From Mycobacterium sp. (GTDB lineage Bacteria > Actinomycetota > Actinomycetes > Mycobacteriales > Mycobacteriaceae), in NCBI GenBank assembly GCA_018882545.1, contig VERS01000005.1:1-14392 (forward strand): a DNA stretch of 14,392 nt, in the 5' to 3' direction. The notes under the pieces are model-generated. The model was given only the letters and a program-made list of their open reading frames with translations, did no database searches and was not told the DNA's origin. Made by a program: the position numbers and the translations under genes. Positions 11,331 to 14,392 of this stretch are shown in pieces; within the stretch, counting starts at the first letter, position 1; the number at the start of each line of letters is the position of its first letter.

Positions 11331-11403
11331 GGGGCCTTAGCTCAGTTGGTAGAGCGCTGCCTTTGCAAGGCAGATGTCAGGAGTTCGAATCTCCTAGGCT
11401 CCA
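11331..11403 (+). tRNA. alaT: tRNA-Ala, anticodon TGC
   Basis: This 73-nt cloverleaf has acceptor GGGGCCT pairing with AGGCTCC (one G-U pair), D arm TAGCTCAGTTGGTAGAGC, and anticodon stem CTGCC/GGCAG with loop TTTGCAA. The anticodon TGC is at 11364-11366. The T arm is AGGAG-TTCGAAT-CTCCT and the discriminator is A at 11403. CCA is not encoded. It probably shares the tRNA-Ile transcript, since no promoter is evident in the spacer. Confidence 0.97.
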
Positions 11404-11437
11404 CGGGTGGCCCGGTTCGACGGGCCGCATATCGGCA

Positions 11438-11986
11438 ATGGCACACTGTGAAGCCGTGAGCACAAGCCCGATTCAGACTGCAACAGCGACCCTGCACACC
11501 AACCGCGGCGACATCAAGATCGCCCTGTTCGGAAACCACGCCCCCAAGACCGTCGCCAACTTCGTCGGCCTGGCCCAGGGCACCAAGGACTACTCCACCC
11601 AGAACGCGTCCGGATCGTCGTCGGGCCCGTTCTACGACGGGGCCATCTTCCACCGGGTGATCCGCGGATTCATGATCCAGGGCGGGGACCCCACCGGTAC
11701 CGGCCGGGGCGGCCCGGGGTACAAGTTCGCCGACGAGTTCCACCCCGAACTGCAGTTCGATCGGCCCTACCTGTTGGCAATGGCGAACGCCGGCCCGGGC
11801 ACCAACGGATCGCAGTTCTTCATCACCGTCGGCCCGACCCCGCACCTGACTCGCCGGCACACCATCTTCGGAGAGGTCGTCGACCCCGATTCGCAGCAGG
11901 TGGTCGACGCGATCGCCACCACCCCGACCGACGGCATGGACCGGCCCGACGATGATGTGGTGATCGACTCGATCACCATCTCGTGA
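11438..11986 (+). CDS. ppiA: Peptidyl-prolyl cis-trans isomerase A (cyclophilin)
   Basis: It catalyses cis-trans isomerisation of prolyl bonds during protein folding and is cytosolic, since no signal peptide is seen. Cyclophilin landmarks are complete: [14 protein letters not shown] at 71-84 with the catalytic Arg73, [17 protein letters not shown] at 114-130, and HTIFGEV at 141-147, where His141 replaces the Trp that in human cyclophilin A binds cyclosporin. ATG 11438 gives 182 residues, the length of M. tuberculosis PpiA, with a matching N-terminus. No ribosome-binding site is obvious. GTG 11456 ([11 protein letters not shown]) is a possible later start. Open frame extending further upstream runs through tRNA-Ala and is not credible. 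The stop lies only 4 bp from the stop of the opposing gene. Confidence 0.96.
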   Translation: MAHCEAVSTSPIQTATATLHTNRGDIKIALFGNHAPKTVANFVGLAQGTKDYSTQNASGSSSGPFYDGAIFHRVIRGFMIQGGDPTGTGRGGPGYKFADEFHPELQFDRPYLLAMANAGPGTNGSQFFITVGPTPHLTRRHTIFGEVVDPDSQQVVDAIATTPTDGMDRPDDDVVIDSITIS

Positions 11987-11990
11987 TGCC

Positions 11991-12410
11991 TCAGGTGCCC
12001 GGCGCGTAGCCGGCCGCGGTCAGCGCGTCGAGCACCGCGATGGGGTCCCCGCCGAGGTCCCACCGGGTCAGCACCAGCAGTGTGTCGTCGGTGGTGTCGA
12101 TCTCGAGCAACCGCACTTTGCGGCCCCATCGGCGGAACTCGGTGATGCGGATGAGGGCGATGTCGGCCCGGCCCAGGGTCCGGGAACTCAGCCAGCCCCG
12201 GTACACCAGCCCGTCCGGGGTGACGGCCAGCCGAGGGCGGGCCCGCCAGGAGCCCGCGGCGAACACCAGCAGGCCGATCGCGGCGACCCCGCTGAGGAAC
12301 CGTCCCGGCACATCGTCGGAGGCCAGGAAAGCCACAGCCATCAGCAGCCCCGCCGCGGTGACGACCCCGATCGCGGCCGGGCGCGGCCCCCACTGGTGAG
12401 GGTTATCCAC
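11991..12410 (-). CDS. Two-helix membrane protein with a PH-like domain (Rv0010c homologue)
   Basis: This 139-residue protein is of unknown function. Two transmembrane helices lie at about residues 11-30 and 38-54. A cytoplasmic or peripheral beta-rich region follows with RARPRLAVTPDGLVYRGW, IALIRITEFRRWGRKVRLLE, a TRWDLG motif and a closing VLDALTAAGYA helix, the arrangement of small bacterial PH-like proteins such as Rv0010c. The start is GTG at 12410. It has no Shine-Dalgarno sequence and the start codon itself lies inside a DnaA-box sequence, so translation may be leaderless. It lies 45 bp downstream of crgA on the same strand and may share its transcript. It converges on ppiA. The family assignment is good; the function is unknown. 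Confidence 0.85.
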   Translation of the reverse strand: MDNPHQWGPRPAAIGVVTAAGLLMAVAFLASDDVPGRFLSGVAAIGLLVFAAGSWRARPRLAVTPDGLVYRGWLSSRTLGRADIALIRITEFRRWGRKVRLLEIDTTDDTLLVLTRWDLGGDPIAVLDALTAAGYAPGT

Positions 12411-12411
12411 A
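12403..12411 (+). promoter_or_regulatory. DnaA box outside oriC, perfect consensus
   Basis: TTATCCACA is identical to the best oriC box. On the reverse strand it covers the GTG start codon of the Rv0010c-like gene. Confidence 0.55.
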
Positions 12412-12415
12412 GGGA

Positions 12416-12424
12416 CTATCCACA
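12416..12424 (+). promoter_or_regulatory. DnaA box outside oriC, one mismatch
   Basis: CTATCCACA differs from the consensus only at the first base. It has the same orientation as the box at 12403-12411, with start-to-start spacing of 13 bp. Confidence 0.5.
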
Positions 12425-12433
12425 GTGGGGATG

Positions 12434-12451
12434 AATCACAGCCGTGTGATT
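12434..12451 (-). terminator. Hairpin after crgA, possible weak terminator
   Basis: AATCACA (12434-12440) and TGTGATT (12445-12451) are exact reverse complements with a 4-nt loop. The hairpin lies 4 bp past the crgA stop on the crgA transcript. No U tract follows, so termination is uncertain. It may instead protect or process the mRNA between crgA and the next gene. Confidence 0.35.
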
Positions 12452-12455
12452 GTCG

Positions 12456-12737
12456 TCACCGCCAGCGCATGGTGAGCAGCAGGCCCGCGATCATGAACCC
12501 GAAACCGATGGCGTAGTTCCACGGCCCCAGGTCGGACATCCAGACCAGCGGATCGGGGGTGTCCAGACCGGATGCGGCGAGTTGGAAGACCAGCAGCCAG
12601 ATCAGCCCGAAGAGCATCAAGCTGACGAACAGTACGACGAACCACACGCTGGACGGGCCGGCCTTGACCTTCACCGGGGTGCGACTGACCGCACTCGAGG
12701 CGAAATCGTTCTTCTTCCGGACCTTCGACTTGGGCAT
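12456..12737 (-). CDS. crgA: Cell division protein CrgA
   Basis: CrgA is a small inner-membrane protein that joins the divisome, interacting with FtsZ, FtsQ, FtsI and CwsA in mycobacteria, and helps coordinate septal and polar wall synthesis. The 93 residues equal the M. tuberculosis length. A basic cytoplasmic N-terminus ([12 protein letters not shown]) is followed by transmembrane helices at about 30-52 and 73-90, an extracytoplasmic loop with [20 protein letters not shown], and a short MRWR end. The ATG has GGAAGG (12744-12749) 6 nt upstream. It is read divergently from pabA and toward the Rv0010c-like gene. Confidence 0.96.
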   Translation of the reverse strand: MPKSKVRKKNDFASSAVSRTPVKVKAGPSSVWFVVLFVSLMLFGLIWLLVFQLAASGLDTPDPLVWMSDLGPWNYAIGFGFMIAGLLLTMRWR

Positions 12738-12778
12738 TGGCTACCTTCCAGACGGGCCGTCAGCGCGGGACCGGTAAG

Positions 12779-12808
12779 AGATTATCCCAGCACCCGACCC
12801 GCTGTCCG
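12779..12808 (-). promoter_or_regulatory. Candidate crgA promoter
   Basis: On the reverse strand, CGGACA (12803-12808, 4 of 6 with TTGACA) is followed after 18 bp by TAATCT (12779-12784, 5 of 6 with TATAAT). Transcription would start near 12772 and give a leader of about 35 nt that contains the GGAAGG ribosome-binding site. Confidence 0.55.
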
Positions 12809-12833
12809 CTGGGTCACCCGGCCGTCTCCGGCC

Positions 12834-12860
12834 TACACTGCCGCCGGCGACCGGTAGCCT
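12834..12860 (+). promoter_or_regulatory. Candidate pabA -10 elements
   Basis: TACACT (12834-12839) and TAGCCT (12855-12860) both fit the TANNNT pattern. The second would place the start site at 12867-12869, on or next to the GTG of pabA, so the message would be leaderless. No convincing ribosome-binding site is present, which favours that reading. Confidence 0.4.
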
Positions 12861-12868
12861 TGGCAGCC

Positions 12869-13594
12869 GTGCGGGTCCTCGTCCTCGACAACTACGACAG
12901 CTTCGTCTTCAACCTGGTCCAGTATCTGGGCCAGCTTGGTGTCGAGGCCGAAGTCTGGCGTAACGACGACCCCCGGGTGGCCGGACCGGCGGAAATCACC
13001 GCCGCCGCCGACACCTTCGCCGGCGTGCTGCTCAGCCCGGGTCCGGGCACCCCGGAGCGGGCCGGCGCGTCGATCCCCCTGGTCCGGGCCTGCGCCGCCG
13101 CGGGTACCCCGTTGCTGGGCGTGTGCCTGGGCCACCAGGCGATCGGTGTGGCGTTCGGCGCAACGGTCGACCGGGCCCCGGAATTGTTGCACGGCAAGAC
13201 CAGTCCGGTGTACCACACCAATGTCGGTGTGCTGCAGGGGCTTCCGAATCCGTTCACCGCGACCCGGTACCACTCGCTGACGATCCTGCCGGATACGCTG
13301 CCGGAGGATTTGGAGATCACCGCCCACACCGCCCGCGGCACCGGCGGCGGGCCGAATTCCGGCGGAGTGATCATGGCGGTCAGACACCGCGCGTTACCCA
13401 TTCACGGGGTGCAGTTCCATCCGGAGTCCATCCTCACCGAGGGCGGCCACCGGATGTTGGCCAACTGGCTGGGCTATTGCGGGCAGGCCCCGGAGGAATC
13501 CCTGGTGCGTCGGTTGGAACAAGAGGTGGCCGACACCGTGCGGAAGGCGACTGCCGGACCGGCCGAGTGGCCTATGACGCGAACGCCAGCGTGA
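12869..13594 (+). CDS. pabA: Glutamine amidotransferase subunit of p-aminobenzoate/anthranilate synthase
   Basis: This class I glutamine amidotransferase releases ammonia from glutamine for amination of chorismate, making 4-amino-4-deoxychorismate (folate) and possibly anthranilate (tryptophan). Homologues at this locus are named pabA or trpG. From GTG 12869 the product is 241 residues beginning VRVLVLDNYDSFVFNLVQYL. The oxyanion strand is SPGPGTPE near 56-63, the nucleophile Cys86 in GVCLGHQAIG, and the His184/Glu186 pair in VQFHPES, so the triad is complete. A Gly-rich stretch near 157-166 (GTGGGPNSGG) looks longer than in M. tuberculosis. The frame is open upstream to 12737, but that part overlaps the crgA leader and start codon. 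Its end overlaps the pknB end by 23 bp. Confidence 0.93.
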   Translation: MRVLVLDNYDSFVFNLVQYLGQLGVEAEVWRNDDPRVAGPAEITAAADTFAGVLLSPGPGTPERAGASIPLVRACAAAGTPLLGVCLGHQAIGVAFGATVDRAPELLHGKTSPVYHTNVGVLQGLPNPFTATRYHSLTILPDTLPEDLEITAHTARGTGGGPNSGGVIMAVRHRALPIHGVQFHPESILTEGGHRMLANWLGYCGQAPEESLVRRLEQEVADTVRKATAGPAEWPMTRTPA

Positions 13595-14392
13595 TCGAGC
13601 CGTTGAAGTTCACGCCGGTGCCCGGTGGCGGGTTCTGCGTCACCACCGCATTGGTCCGCTGACCGCTGTTGGGCACATCCGGACCCTTCACCAGGGCTCC
13701 GGTCCAGCCCAGGCCGCGCAGGTTGGGTTCGGCGTCCGTCCAGAACTGACCGATCAGGTTCGGCATGACGAACTGGTTGCCCTTGGAGACCTTCAGGGTG
13801 ATCGGGGTGTCCAGTTCTGCCGAGTTGCCCGTCGGCGGATCCGTCGCCAGCACCTCCCCGGCCGGCTTGATGCTGTCCACCGGCGCGGTGAGCACCGTGG
13901 TGAACCCGACGGTGTTGAGGTTCTTGGTCGCCTGCTCGGTGCTCTGCCCGGTCACGTCGGGAACCGATCGGGTGACCGGGCCGGTGCCGACGACGAGAGT
14001 GATCTCGGCGGTGATGGCCGCGGTGGCGTTGGCCGGCGGAACGGTGTTGAGCACCTTGTCACGCTGGGACGCCGCCGAGGACGCCTGGGTCTGTTTGAAC
14101 TTCCCGAATCCGGCTGCGGTCAGTTTCTTGACCGCCTCGGCGTAGCTCAGCGCCGACACGTCGGGGACCTCACGCTGCTCGGGCCCGGTGGAGACGTTGA
14201 CCGAGATCTCGGCGCCGGCGTTGATCGAGCTGTCCGCGGCCGGGTCGGTGCTGATCACATGATCCGGCGGGACGACGCTGTCCGGCTTGGGTTGGGTGCG
14301 GGTCTTGAAACCCCTGTTCTGCAACTCGGCGACGGCATCCGCGGAGATCTTGCCGCGCACATCGGGCACCTGGACCGCGCGCGGTGTGCCGC
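13572..14392 (-). CDS. pknB: Serine/threonine protein kinase PknB, C-terminal PASTA region (partial)
   Basis: PknB is a transmembrane kinase that controls cell-wall synthesis and division, sensing muropeptides or lipid II through extracellular PASTA repeats. Only the extracellular end is in the window; the kinase domain and membrane helix lie beyond position 14392. The frame is open to the window edge, starting GTPRAVQVPDVRGK, so the GTG at 14369 is internal and not a start. Four PASTA repeats can be counted, opening at VQVPDVRGK, REVPDVSALSYAEA, RSVPDVTGQSTEQA and FVMPNLIGQFWTDAEP. Each is about 65-70 residues and ends in a strand such as EISVNVSTGP or ITLKVSKGN. The match to M. tuberculosis PknB is close along the whole stretch. 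The stop (TAG, 13572-13574) overlaps the convergent pabA end. Confidence 0.95.
   Translation of the reverse strand, partial: GTPRAVQVPDVRGKISADAVAELQNRGFKTRTQPKPDSVVPPDHVISTDPAADSSINAGAEISVNVSTGPEQREVPDVSALSYAEAVKKLTAAGFGKFKQTQASSAASQRDKVLNTVPPANATAAITAEITLVVGTGPVTRSVPDVTGQSTEQATKNLNTVGFTTVLTAPVDSIKPAGEVLATDPPTGNSAELDTPITLKVSKGNQFVMPNLIGQFWTDAEPNLRGLGWTGALVKGPDVPNSGQRTNAVVTQNPPPGTGVNFNGSITLAFAS

Larger units (their letters stand above)
12388..12430. repeat. 8-bp inverted arms around the non-origin DnaA boxes
   Basis: CCCCACTG (12388-12395) and CAGTGGGG (12423-12430) are exact reverse complements separated by 27 bp. The interval holds the first DnaA box and nearly all of the second. Confidence 0.5.

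Noticed and set aside
11363..11437. Upstream extension of ppiA
   Set aside because: The open frame runs through the tRNA-Ala gene. The ATG at 11438 gives the family's usual length and N-terminus.
12436..12449. TCACA-GCCG-TGTGA as a CRP-type operator
   Set aside because: The half-sites are in the reverse order to TGTGA-N6-TCACA and the spacing is 4, so it does not fit the CRP/Rv3676 consensus.

Overview
This window is the replication-origin neighbourhood of a high-GC actinobacterial chromosome, almost certainly a member of the Mycobacteriaceae. The order dnaA, oriC, dnaN, gnd, recF, dciA (DUF721), gyrB, gyrA, DUF3566 protein, tRNA-Ile, tRNA-Ala, ppiA, Rv0010c-like gene, crgA, pabA/trpG, pknB matches the start of mycobacterial genomes. 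The encoded proteins read as close relatives of the Mycobacterium tuberculosis proteins. A 6-phosphogluconate dehydrogenase gene between dnaN and recF is absent at that place in M. tuberculosis and is known from fast-growing relatives such as M. smegmatis, so a Mycolicibacterium-type organism is likely. The species cannot be fixed from the sequence alone.

Layout. Positions 2-1102 hold the C-terminal two thirds of dnaA. Positions 1103-1553 are the non-coding oriC segment, with one perfect and several near-consensus DnaA boxes and an AT-richer patch. Then follows a tight forward run: dnaN, gnd (22 bp gap), recF (3 bp gap) and dciA (GTGA overlap). A 256-bp spacer carries the gyrB promoter and leader, followed by gyrB, gyrA and a DUF3566 membrane protein gene. 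A promoter drives tRNA-Ile(GAT). A 41-codon micro-ORF fills the spacer up to tRNA-Ala(TGC), and ppiA follows. An Rv0010c-like gene and crgA lie on the reverse strand, pabA on the forward strand, and the PASTA-domain end of pknB enters from the right on the reverse strand.

The genes cover initiation (DnaA, DciA), processivity (DnaN), gap repair (RecF), supercoiling (GyrAB), and division and cell-wall control (CrgA, PknB). The metabolic and housekeeping genes gnd, pabA, ppiA and two tRNAs lie among them.

The most unusual feature is in dnaN, which is normally essential. An in-frame TGA (2580-2582) stands where close relatives have a glycine codon, and 54 further well-conserved codons follow in the same frame up to the normal end at 2747. 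The TGA is a sequence error, a very recent nonsense mutation or a readthrough stop. Other points for a second look are a micro-ORF spanning the inter-tRNA spacer almost base for base, and a pair of DnaA boxes about 11 kb from oriC on the start of the Rv0010c-like gene. There is also a perfect 12-bp palindrome at the likely tRNA-Ile start site, leader hairpins before dnaN and gyrB, and a tail-to-tail overlap of pabA and pknB.
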